A stretch of DNA of 64,000 nt from the NCBI GenBank assembly GCA_012522855.1, contig JAAYJQ010000029.1, positions 1 to 64,000 on the forward strand. Direction: 5' to 3'. Both the position numbers and the translations under genes were made by a program. Numbering within the stretch: the stretch's first letter is position 1; every line of letters starts with the position of its first letter. The stretch is from Bacteroidales bacterium (GTDB lineage: Bacteria; Bacteroidota; Bacteroidia; Bacteroidales; UBA932). Of this stretch, positions 1-7,511 are shown piece after piece. The notes under the pieces were generated by a model that searched no databases, was not told where the DNA came from, and saw only the letters and a program-made list of their open reading frames with translations.

Positions 1-149
1 TACACAATACCTCCAAACAGGTGAAACCGGGTACTGTTGCTACATCGGTTGACTTTGCGAATACGCATATTTACAGCGTGTACACCGACCTTGACGGGTA
101 CATCAGGATAGAATATATTGACTCCAAGAATAGGGATGATTGGCAGTAA
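1..149 (+). CDS. 3' end of a fimbrillin/propeller-type lipoprotein (partial)
   Basis: Open frame entering from the left edge (codons begin at position 3) and ending at TAA 147-149. The last residues follow the pattern V-K-x-G-T ... Y-S-V-Y-T-D-L-D-G-Y-I-R-I-E, which aligns with the C-terminal ends of the three complete lipoproteins to the right (each ends with a TVK...T...YTD..DS.IKV motif). It is therefore the tail of at least one more member of the same tandem family. Only about 48 residues are visible, so nothing can be said about its N-terminal domain. Confidence 0.75.
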   Translation, partial: HNTSKQVKPGTVATSVDFANTHIYSVYTDLDGYIRIEYIDSKNRDDWQ

Positions 150-242
150 TAGCGTTTATGCACTTGCAAAGTACACTGAAACAAAAAAGCAAGGTTTGAT
201 CTTTTTGATTAGAAGATACAATGATTATTAGATAACAGAAAT

Positions 243-428
243 ATAAGAAACAAATATTTTCTGGGGTTGGCATCGGTGCTCCTTCTTATTATTGCCGGAC
301 GTACCGGCAAGGAACTTGTAAACGAGAGGCCGACCCCGGATGTTGAAGGGCGTAAACTTGTGTTGACGGCATCTGTGCCGGGTGAATCTCCGGAAATCCG
401 CGTCAACTTACAACCGGAACAGGGTTGA
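243..428 (+). pseudogene. Decayed N-terminal fragment of the lipoprotein family
   Basis: Translating from 243 gives a signal-peptide-like stretch (RNKYFLGLASVLLLIIAG) followed by ELVNER and then VLTASVPGESPE, which matches the first 55-60 residues of the neighbouring lipoproteins. The start codon is ATA where the paralogues have ATG, the lipobox cysteine is replaced by arginine (AGRTG against VGCTN), and the frame stops at TGA 426-428 just after the VPGESPE segment. An in-frame stop (222-224) precedes it. I infer a dead copy, probably left by unequal recombination within the tandem array. Confidence 0.75.
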
Positions 429-536
429 AAAGATAATAATAGGAGTTATGGGCTCTAATTTGCGGTCAATGTTTCTGCCGCCTTTTAGCCGCGACACGAC
501 AGTTTTGCCTATAGACGAAAAAAATTACAAGTATGT

Positions 537-544
537 TAATTTTG
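537..544 (+). promoter_or_regulatory. Putative -7 box (TAATTTTG) of peptide/lipoprotein unit 1
   Basis: Fits the Bacteroidota TAnnTTTG consensus and is conserved exactly in copy 2 at 2920-2927. The leader to the peptide start (622) would be about 70 nt. No convincing -33 TTTG at the usual spacing was seen, so this is a candidate only. Confidence 0.4.
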
Positions 545-621
545 ACGGATTACACCAATTAATATTTTGTCGTTTTCTAAAAAAAATTAAATTGATTAGG
601 AATACAAAAATCTCATTGAAT

Positions 622-762
622 ATGGACAACAAAGAATTCAAACCGGCGGAGCAATATACCGCGCCCAGCATCGAAGTGATCGAAATCGAACTGACCCAAA
701 ACATTCTCCAGGGAAGTGGCGGGGGCAATGCGCCGGGTGATTTTGGGGGTGAGGATTGGTAG
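622..762 (+). CDS. 46-residue acidic, Gly-rich peptide of unknown function
   Basis: Encodes 46 residues: a charged N-terminus (MDNKEFKPAEQY), a conserved core APSIEVIEIELTQNIL, and a glycine-rich acidic tail ending GDFGGEDW. There is no signal peptide or cysteine. It lies 29 nt upstream of a large lipoprotein gene on the same strand. A 45-residue copy at 3025-3162 has an almost unchanged core and an identical final NAPGDFGGEDW, so the frame is under protein-level constraint. From general knowledge, short proteins with a P-x-x-E-V-I-E core and a Gly-rich tail are common beside fimbrillin-like genes in Bacteroidales, without assigned function. A GG-type peptide precursor is one possibility, but no maturation gene is visible. 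The ATG at 622 is chosen because conservation begins there; the open frame upstream is not conserved. Confidence 0.7.
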   Translation: MDNKEFKPAEQYTAPSIEVIEIELTQNILQGSGGGNAPGDFGGEDW

Positions 763-791
763 AACAAATTATATACGTATAAAAAACAACC

Positions 792-2810
792 ATGAATAAT
801 AAATTTTTTCTGTGGGTAGTCTCTGCGCTTCTCCTTTTGGTTGGCTGCACCAACGACGAGATTGTAAACGAGCAGCAGACTCCGGAGGAGGGTAAAATTA
901 CCCTGACGGTTTCCATGCCCGGTGAATCGCCGGAAACCCGTGTCGGTTTGGCACGGCAAGAGGGAATGAAGAATATTATCGTTACCTGGAGAGTGGGAGA
1001 TCAAGCAAAGTTCTTCTTTGAACAAAACGCATCAATAGTGGAAGGAGCGCTCGTAACGCTGACTGCGGAGAAAATTACTATGGGAGGAAAGCAGGCTGCT
1101 TTTGCTGTCGATATTCCGGACGGGATTAACGGGCAAAATCCATACACGGTTTACATGGTTCATGGAGCAGAAAGTAAGTTAACCGTGGATGGAAAAATCC
1201 TAATAAATGTAACTCCATTAGAGCTTATGCCCATAGCAGATTTGCACGACGTTCCGGTAGCAGGCAGTGTGGAAGTGGCTGGAGGCGCATCGGTCGGCGA
1301 TATTCCTTTACAGCATTTGGGAACATTGCAATGCGTCACCATTAAAAATAGCTCGGCAGAAAGCGTTCAATTTTCACTTTATTTAGATTTAGCAAATTGG
1401 GAAGTGGACGACTTCTGGTTTTATTGGATAGGGTTTGATAATGATTATAACCCGAACTCAGTTCCTTATTACAATTTGAAAAGCGGCCAGGTTGAAAATA
1501 TTGTTGAGCAGGTAACCATGCCTGACGAGGTGTTAATAACCATTGTTCCTAATGACACAAAGCTGTTGGCGCAATGGATAATGCCGGTTCCGGATATGCA
1601 TACTCCCGAAATATACATATTTCGTTCAATGCCTGGGTCGCAGTATTCATATTCATCTCATAACACCAAGCCTGAAAGAAGCACGGCTATGCAGACAGGT
1701 AAGGTCTACCATCTCTATGCTTTGTGGGATGGAACTGATCTCTTTTTTACCGACAATACATTTACTCCTCTAACTCCACCACAACCACCATTACCTTCAC
1801 CCCTCGAAGGAGATTTGATGCATGCCGACGGCGGTGACGATTACATCGGCGTGGTTTATTCCAAAAATGATGGAAATGTCTATTACAACAGCACGCAAGA
1901 CTGCAGCAACTGGTTGGGTGAAACCCTTTTGGGAACGGGCACTGAAGCGCGTATAGCAATAGACAGAATAGACGGAAGTTACAAACCACATGTGGTTTTT
2001 ACAACCTCCGATAATAAAATCGCCTACACCAAATACGATGGAACGGCTTGGAGCGACCTCGTCTATATTGAAAGCAACTTTAGTGGGGCCTGCTCATTAC
2101 CCGATATAGATGTGGATGTCAACGGCTATGCTCATATCACCTATACTGATACAAAGGGAGCTAGTGATATATATCAAGATATTATGTATGCAGAAAATAG
2201 TACTAATAGTTTTGTGAAAACCGTGATATTTAACGGGGAATATGATTATGAATATAAAAATGGTAATTATTATGATAACGGTTCTCGTATTGCCGTGGAC
2301 GAAGCAGGAAACTACTACATAATGGCATGGCATAGATATTATGAGCCAGGATATAATGGGTATAATATTAAAATAAAAACCTCTACATCAAGTGGGAATA
2401 CTTCACCCACAACGAATACAGACCATCACGCTATATACGACATGGTAGGTTATAGTGAATCTGCTTATGCCCTCTATAAAGACAACGGAGTAATTCGTAC
2501 GGGAAGTATTTCTCTTAATGGAACCATTACATCGGAACTCTATGAAGCTCTCGAAACACAGACTATTATTCCTCACAGCCTATCCCCTCGATCAGAAGTT
2601 GCCGGACTTTCGGGCACAAATCTGTTCGTCAAGTATCATGATGGAGGAAGCGGATATGAAACAGTTTATCACTATATAACGGTAAAAAATAACACCCGGG
2701 TAGTAGTGGTTAATAAAGATAATGATTATGATTATGCGTATGTATTCTATACCGATGATACTGATTCTAAAATAAAAGTGAAGCAGATTGAAACAAGACC
2801 AGCAACCTAG
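792..2810 (+). CDS. Surface lipoprotein: fimbrillin-like domain + predicted beta-propeller (copy 1)
   Basis: 672 residues. A type II signal peptide ends in the lipobox LLVGC (Cys19); the following TNDEIVNE is acid-rich, compatible with surface export in Bacteroidetes. Residues about 35-320 look like the fimbrillin/Mfa-like fold common in Bacteroidales lipoproteins (GKITLTVSMPGESPETR, then VTWRVGDQAKFF). A proline-rich linker (TPPQPPLPSP, about residues 325-337) leads to a C-terminal domain from about 340 with blade-like repeats such as PHVVF...NKIAYT...W.DLVYIES and DIDVDVNGYAHITYTDTKG, suggesting a BNR/sialidase-type propeller. No catalytic residues could be assigned. Likely role: surface binding or adhesion. 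It shares its N-domain most closely with copy 3 and its C-domain with copy 2. The function is not known. Confidence 0.8.
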   Translation: MNNKFFLWVVSALLLLVGCTNDEIVNEQQTPEEGKITLTVSMPGESPETRVGLARQEGMKNIIVTWRVGDQAKFFFEQNASIVEGALVTLTAEKITMGGKQAAFAVDIPDGINGQNPYTVYMVHGAESKLTVDGKILINVTPLELMPIADLHDVPVAGSVEVAGGASVGDIPLQHLGTLQCVTIKNSSAESVQFSLYLDLANWEVDDFWFYWIGFDNDYNPNSVPYYNLKSGQVENIVEQVTMPDEVLITIVPNDTKLLAQWIMPVPDMHTPEIYIFRSMPGSQYSYSSHNTKPERSTAMQTGKVYHLYALWDGTDLFFTDNTFTPLTPPQPPLPSPLEGDLMHADGGDDYIGVVYSKNDGNVYYNSTQDCSNWLGETLLGTGTEARIAIDRIDGSYKPHVVFTTSDNKIAYTKYDGTAWSDLVYIESNFSGACSLPDIDVDVNGYAHITYTDTKGASDIYQDIMYAENSTNSFVKTVIFNGEYDYEYKNGNYYDNGSRIAVDEAGNYYIMAWHRYYEPGYNGYNIKIKTSTSSGNTSPTTNTDHHAIYDMVGYSESAYALYKDNGVIRTGSISLNGTITSELYEALETQTIIPHSLSPRSEVAGLSGTNLFVKYHDGGSGYETVYHYITVKNNTRVVVVNKDNDYDYAYVFYTDDTDSKIKVKQIETRPAT

Positions 2811-2919
2811 CAAAGGTACATAAAACTCCATACCAGACCTCGCGCCTGACATCGAAGTTGCCGCCTTTTAGCCGCGACACGACAGTTTTGCCTATAGACG
2901 AAGAAAATTATAAGTATGT

Positions 2920-2927
2920 TAATTTTG
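2920..2927 (+). promoter_or_regulatory. Putative -7 box (TAATTTTG) of peptide/lipoprotein unit 2
   Basis: Same octamer, in the same context, as 537-544. Its conservation between the duplicated upstream regions supports a promoter role, but the -33 element is unclear. Confidence 0.4.
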
Positions 2928-3024
2928 ATGGATTACACCAATAATATTTTGTCGTTTTCTGAAAAAAACTTAAATTATCTATTAATGCAAAACTTAATAA
3001 AACAATACAAAAATCTTATTGAAT

Positions 3025-3162
3025 ATGGACAACAAAAAATTCAAATCGGCGGAGCAATACGTCGCGCCCAGCATCGAAGTGATCGAAATTGAACTGACCC
3101 AAAACATCCTCCAGAGTAGCGGGGGCAATGCGCCGGGTGATTTTGGGGGTGAGGATTGGTAG
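3025..3162 (+). CDS. 45-residue acidic, Gly-rich peptide (second copy)
   Basis: Paralogue of the 622-762 peptide: MDNKKFKSAEQYVAPSIEVI, then EIELTQNILQSSGG and NAPGDFGGEDW. Differences are confined to a few N-terminal positions and one fewer glycine. It stops 31 nt before the start of lipoprotein copy 2, the same arrangement as unit 1. It was found by alignment to unit 1. The third lipoprotein (5363) has no such gene upstream. Confidence 0.7.
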   Translation: MDNKKFKSAEQYVAPSIEVIEIELTQNILQSSGGNAPGDFGGEDW

Positions 3163-3193
3163 AACAAATTATATACGTATTAAAAACAACCAT

Positions 3194-5206
3194 ATGAGTA
3201 ATAGATTTTTTCTAGGGATAGTCTCTGCGCTTCTTCTTTTGGTTGGTTGCACCAACGAGGAGATTGTAAACGAGCAGCAGGCTCCGGAGGAAGGTAAAAT
3301 TACCCTGACGGCATCCGTGCCGGGTGAATCGCCGGAAACCCGCCTTAGCTTAACACCTGATCTATATTCAAAGAACATTGTCGTTACATGGAAGGAAGGC
3401 GATATGCTGCAGTTCTACTTTAAACAGGGCGTGACAATTTATGAACCAACTTTCATCCAACTAGCTTTGGAAGATATTACCATGGAGGGGAAGCGAGCCA
3501 CCTTTACCCTTGATATCCCGCAAGGAATTGATAATCAGGAGCCATACACGGTTTGGGCTATTCACGGGACAAATAGCAGGCTTAGCCCGGACGGGGATAT
3601 CTTGGTAAATGTTTCTCCTATAGAATTTACTGCCTTTTATCTGCTGAAGAATGTGCCTATAATGGGCAAGGTTGATGTTGCCGCGGGAGCCTCAATCGGT
3701 GTTATCAACTTCGAGCACTTGGGGGTGTTGCAGTGCCTTACCATGTCGAATAGCTCGGGTGAAGGTTTCACGTTTACCCCCTCTTTGGGTTTCGCGAACC
3801 AGGAGGCGGGAACGGATTGGTATTACACCGCTACCGAAGGAGCGATTCCCTATTATAACCTAACAAGCGAGACTGTTCAAAATGTAAATGAGTCACTCCC
3901 ACCTCTCTTACCACCTTACGGTGAAATAACCATACCACAGTTGAGCGGAGCGCAATTGGTACAATGGGTAAGACCTATTGCGGACACTTCTGCTCCGGAA
4001 ATAGTGCTGAATGCATTACCGCCTATGGGAGAGCCTATTGTTTCCGCTAATACCAAGCCCGCTCGCGCCGCTGTCATGCAGACAGGCAGGGCCTACCACC
4101 TCTACGCTTTGTGGGATGGAACTTCGCTCTATTTTACCGACGATACGTTTACCCCTCCGGCGCTGCCCCTTACGGGTAATTTGATGCACGCCGACGGTGG
4201 TGACGATTTTATCGGCGTAGTGTACTCCAAAGGTGATGGAAATGTCTATTATAACAGCACGAAAAATGGCAACACTTGGCTGGGAGAAACCCTTTTAGGA
4301 ACGGGCACCGAAGCACGTATAGCCATAGACCAAATAGCAGGAAGCTACAAACCGCATGTTGTCTTTACTTCCGATAATAAAATTGCTTACACTACATTCG
4401 ATGGCGCAAACTGGACCGACCTCGTCTATATTGAAAGCAACTTCAGTGGAAGCTGTTATAAACCCGATATAGATGTGGATGGCAGCGGTTACGCTCATAT
4501 TACCTATACCGATACGAAAGGCGGAAATCCTGGTCCCTACCTTGGTGGTGGTACTCCGGATGATGATTTGACTAACATTATGTATGCAACTAATACAAGT
4601 GGCTCATTTACAAAAGCTGTTGTATTTGATGGATATGCTTTTTATCCATATGACGAGTATCGCTACGACAGATCTCGTATTGCTGTAGATGCCGACGGAA
4701 CCTACTACATTATAGCTCATAAATATGCTAATACTTATGGGACGATTAAGTATTACTTAGAAATTAAAACATCCTCTAACGCAAAAGGAAAATCTTCTGA
4801 AGCAGACACTGATCAATACGATATATATGACTTACAGTTTGTCGGTGAAAATGCTCGTGCACTCTATAAAGACAACAACGTAAATCGTATGGCAAGAATT
4901 CAGGTTAGCGGGAGCACCGCATCGTTTGTTTTCCCGTATGATTTTTCAACACCGGGTATCGTTCCTCACGGCTTGTCGCGTTGTGGGTATGAAGCTGCAG
5001 GACTTTCCGGCTCCAACTTGTTTGTCAGGTACTTAGATCAATCAAATCCGGTGGAAAATGTCTTTTCGGATATAACGGTAAAAAGCGGCACACAGGTAGC
5101 GGCGGTTGATAAAGGTGACGCATTGTTCACGGTATTTTTAGTATATACCGATAATGCTGATTCCAGTATAAAAGTGAGGGAAGTTCAATACACACCACCA
5201 TCCTAG
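3194..5206 (+). CDS. Surface lipoprotein: fimbrillin-like domain + predicted beta-propeller (copy 2)
   Basis: 670 residues from ATG 3194. This start was chosen because MSNRFFLGIVSALLLLVGC matches the N-termini of copies 1 and 3; a longer open frame from 3128 would overlap the peptide gene and adds unrelated residues. Lipobox Cys is followed by TNEEIVNE. The N-domain (VTWKEGDMLQFYFKQG; LVNVSPIEFTAFYLLKNVP) is clearly divergent from copies 1 and 3, whereas the C-domain from LMHADGGDDFIGVVYSK through IESNFSG is very close to copy 1. The same predicted blade repeats are present (DIDVDGSGYAHITYTDTKGG). Probable surface binding protein; ligand unknown. Confidence 0.8.
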   Translation: MSNRFFLGIVSALLLLVGCTNEEIVNEQQAPEEGKITLTASVPGESPETRLSLTPDLYSKNIVVTWKEGDMLQFYFKQGVTIYEPTFIQLALEDITMEGKRATFTLDIPQGIDNQEPYTVWAIHGTNSRLSPDGDILVNVSPIEFTAFYLLKNVPIMGKVDVAAGASIGVINFEHLGVLQCLTMSNSSGEGFTFTPSLGFANQEAGTDWYYTATEGAIPYYNLTSETVQNVNESLPPLLPPYGEITIPQLSGAQLVQWVRPIADTSAPEIVLNALPPMGEPIVSANTKPARAAVMQTGRAYHLYALWDGTSLYFTDDTFTPPALPLTGNLMHADGGDDFIGVVYSKGDGNVYYNSTKNGNTWLGETLLGTGTEARIAIDQIAGSYKPHVVFTSDNKIAYTTFDGANWTDLVYIESNFSGSCYKPDIDVDGSGYAHITYTDTKGGNPGPYLGGGTPDDDLTNIMYATNTSGSFTKAVVFDGYAFYPYDEYRYDRSRIAVDADGTYYIIAHKYANTYGTIKYYLEIKTSSNAKGKSSEADTDQYDIYDLQFVGENARALYKDNNVNRMARIQVSGSTASFVFPYDFSTPGIVPHGLSRCGYEAAGLSGSNLFVRYLDQSNPVENVFSDITVKSGTQVAAVDKGDALFTVFLVYTDNADSSIKVREVQYTPPS

Positions 5207-5362
5207 AGAATGGATAAATACCGCCTTATCGTAAGCGAGTAACATGAAAAATCCCCGGCCAATCAAGTCGGAGGGGACGGTATGCTAACATAAAAGACGC
5301 TGCGAAAGTCATCTTTCAGGAAACTCAAAATGAGAACTATAGATTGTATAAATGATAAACAT
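5207..5362 (+). other. Intergenic region lacking the peptide gene
   Basis: 156 bp between copies 2 and 3. Positions 5210-5247 (ATGGATAAATACCGCCTTAT and onward) closely match 7415-7452 downstream of copy 3, so the 3' flanks were duplicated too. There is no trace of the 45-46-residue peptide here; only a short A+T-rich stretch just before 5363 resembles the leaders of units 1 and 2. Confidence 0.6.
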
Positions 5363-7411
5363 ATGAATAATAGATTTTTTCTGTGGGTAGTCTCTGCGCT
5401 TCTTCTTTTGGTTGGTTGCACCAACGACGAGATTGTAAACGAGCAGCAGGCTCCTGAGGAGGGTAAAATTACCCTGACGGCATCCGTGCCGGGTGAGACA
5501 GCGCAAACCCGTCTTAGCTTAACAAAAGAGACAGGAACAAAGAACATTGTGGTTACCTGGAGAGTGGGAGATCAAGCAAAGTTCTTCTTTAAACAAAACT
5601 CAACAATAGTAGAAGGAGCACTTGTAGAACTGACTACAGATGATATCACCAATGAAGGGAAAGAGGCTGATTTTAATGTTGATATTCCCGAAGGGATTGA
5701 CGGGCAAAATCCATACACGGTTTACATGACTCATGGAGCGGAAAGTAAGTTAGTAGAGGGACAAATACTCATAAATGTGACTCCCTCATGGCTTATGCCT
5801 ATGGCCGATTTGCACGATGTTCCGGTAGCGGGCAGTGTGGAAATTACGGGAGGTGCACTGATCGGGGATATTCCCTTGCAACATTTAGGTACGTTGCAAT
5901 GCGTTACCATTCAAAACAGCTCGGCAGAGGAGCTGAGTTTTATTTACCCTTCTATATATTTATCAGACTGGGGTGCTGATCAGTACTACTACGACAAAGA
6001 TTATTATTCTGTGCCTTATTACAACTTAATAGACGGAGAGGTTGAAAATATCGAGGAAGAGTACTTCTTACCTGACGAAACCCCGATAACTGTCGCCCCC
6101 AACGAGACCGTGCTGTTGGCGCAATGGATAAAACCCCTTCCGGGTATTCCTGCTTCCAAAATACGACTTGCCATTGCAACTCTTCCGGATAATCCGGATT
6201 ATCCGGATTATATGGAGGTTTCTTCACAAAACAGAAAGCCTGCGCGAAATAGTGTTATGCAGACAGGCAGGGCGTACCATTTGTACGCTTTGTGGGATGG
6301 CAGTACGCTTTGTTTTACCGACGATACCTTTACCTCTCCACTTTCACCCCTTGTGGGGGATTTGATGCATGCCGACGGCAAAGATGTTATCGCTGTGGTG
6401 TACTCCAAAAGCGACGGAAAGGTATATTACAACAGCATGCAAGACATTGATATCTGGCTGGGTGAAACCCTTTTAGGAACGGGTGCCGAAGCACGTGTGG
6501 TAATAGACGAGAATGATCACCCGCATGTGGTGTTTACCACTGCCGATGGTAAAATTGCCTACCGCAAACATAATGGTACGGCATGGAGTAATCCCATTTA
6601 TATCGAAAGCAAGTTCGGTGGAAGCTGTTCAAAGCCCGATATTGATGTGGATTACAGTTATGAGGATTACAGCTGTTGTGCTCATATCACTTATACCGAT
6701 ACAAAAGGAGAAAACTACAATCACCACACTAATTATCCCGATATTATGTACGCGGAAAACAGAACCAGCAACGGGGGTGCATTTGAAAGAAATCTTATAT
6801 ACGATGGGTGTTATGAGATTGATGGAGAAGGCTCGATCTTATGGCGTTATGATAAAGGCTCATTTATAGTTTGGACTACAACTGAAAAATACATTTTAAC
6901 TCATCAGTACTACCAGCACATATGGCCTGATAATCAAAATGATCAATACCGCGTAGTTATAAAAACTGCTTCGGGGACAGAAGGAGGCAAAGAATACACT
7001 TCAACCGATAGACATGATGTATTTGACTTCAAAGACACCGGGTATGGTTTGTATGCGCTTTATAAGTATAACGATGTAAACTACAGGACTAATATTATTG
7101 TTAGCGGGGACACTCCGGAGTTCAGAGATTGGCCATATACACATGATCTACCTTATTCGGATAATACTGTTCCTCATAATTTATCGCGATCGGGTGATGT
7201 TGCCGGCTTAGTCGGTTCAGACATATATTATTGGTTTTGGCTTTTGGGTCATCAAGGTACTGGTTATCCGGATGTAATGGTGAAAGATAATACACGCGTA
7301 GCACCGGTAGACAAATATGACGATCCTTCTTCATATATAATCTATACCGATGGTAGCGATTCGAGAATCAAGGTGTTGTCATTTCAACCAGAAGGTGGTC
7401 CACTAACCTAG
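5363..7411 (+). CDS. Surface lipoprotein: fimbrillin-like domain + predicted beta-propeller (copy 3)
   Basis: 682 residues from ATG 5363, chosen because MNNRFFLWVVSALLLLVGC is nearly identical to copy 1; an upstream in-frame ATG at 5330 would add 11 unconserved residues. The N-domain is very close to copy 1 (TWRVGDQAKFFFKQN; LMPMADLHDVPVAGSVE). The C-domain diverges: blade strings persist (PHVVFTTADGKIAYRKHNG, DIDVD...AHITYTDTKG) but loops differ and carry inserts. A 9-bp unit CCGGATTAT occurs almost three times in frame at 6185-6211, adding PDNPDYPDY. Probable surface binding protein with the same architecture as copies 1 and 2. Confidence 0.8.
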   Translation: MNNRFFLWVVSALLLLVGCTNDEIVNEQQAPEEGKITLTASVPGETAQTRLSLTKETGTKNIVVTWRVGDQAKFFFKQNSTIVEGALVELTTDDITNEGKEADFNVDIPEGIDGQNPYTVYMTHGAESKLVEGQILINVTPSWLMPMADLHDVPVAGSVEITGGALIGDIPLQHLGTLQCVTIQNSSAEELSFIYPSIYLSDWGADQYYYDKDYYSVPYYNLIDGEVENIEEEYFLPDETPITVAPNETVLLAQWIKPLPGIPASKIRLAIATLPDNPDYPDYMEVSSQNRKPARNSVMQTGRAYHLYALWDGSTLCFTDDTFTSPLSPLVGDLMHADGKDVIAVVYSKSDGKVYYNSMQDIDIWLGETLLGTGAEARVVIDENDHPHVVFTTADGKIAYRKHNGTAWSNPIYIESKFGGSCSKPDIDVDYSYEDYSCCAHITYTDTKGENYNHHTNYPDIMYAENRTSNGGAFERNLIYDGCYEIDGEGSILWRYDKGSFIVWTTTEKYILTHQYYQHIWPDNQNDQYRVVIKTASGTEGGKEYTSTDRHDVFDFKDTGYGLYALYKYNDVNYRTNIIVSGDTPEFRDWPYTHDLPYSDNTVPHNLSRSGDVAGLVGSDIYYWFWLLGHQGTGYPDVMVKDNTRVAPVDKYDDPSSYIIYTDGSDSRIKVLSFQPEGGPLT

Positions 7412-7414
7412 CCG

Positions 7415-7452
7415 ATGGATAAAAACCGCTTTATCGCAAGCGTGTAACATGA
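7415..7452 (+). repeat. 3'-flank repeat shared by copies 2 and 3
   Basis: ATGGATAAAAACCGCTTTAT and the following AAGCGTGTAACATGA match 5210-5247 with few changes. A weak stem CGCTT/AAGCG is possible, but no strong terminator is seen. Confidence 0.6.
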
Positions 7453-7511
7453 ATTTCTTATTTTTAAAATTATTTATCGGAAAACTCGTCCGCTAAAAAT
7501 AAAGCGCAGGC

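Larger units (their letters stand above)
476..790 (+). repeat. Upstream direct repeat, copy 1
   Basis: A segment beginning TGCCGCCTTTTAGCCGCGAC at 476 recurs at 2859 with few differences and runs through the small-peptide gene into the start of the following lipoprotein gene. It carries the shared putative -7 box and 5' region. It shows that the unit duplicated in tandem is promoter region + peptide + lipoprotein. Confidence 0.8.
2859..3193 (+). repeat. Upstream direct repeat, copy 2
   Basis: Second copy of the segment at 476-790, starting TGCCGCCTTTTAGCCGCGAC and continuing through the second peptide gene to the lipoprotein start. It contains small substitutions and an extra stretch near 2980-3010 relative to copy 1. 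Confidence 0.8.

Noticed and set aside
382..621. Upstream extension of the first small peptide
   Set aside because: The extension is not conserved as protein in the second unit; only the part from 622 aligns in frame.
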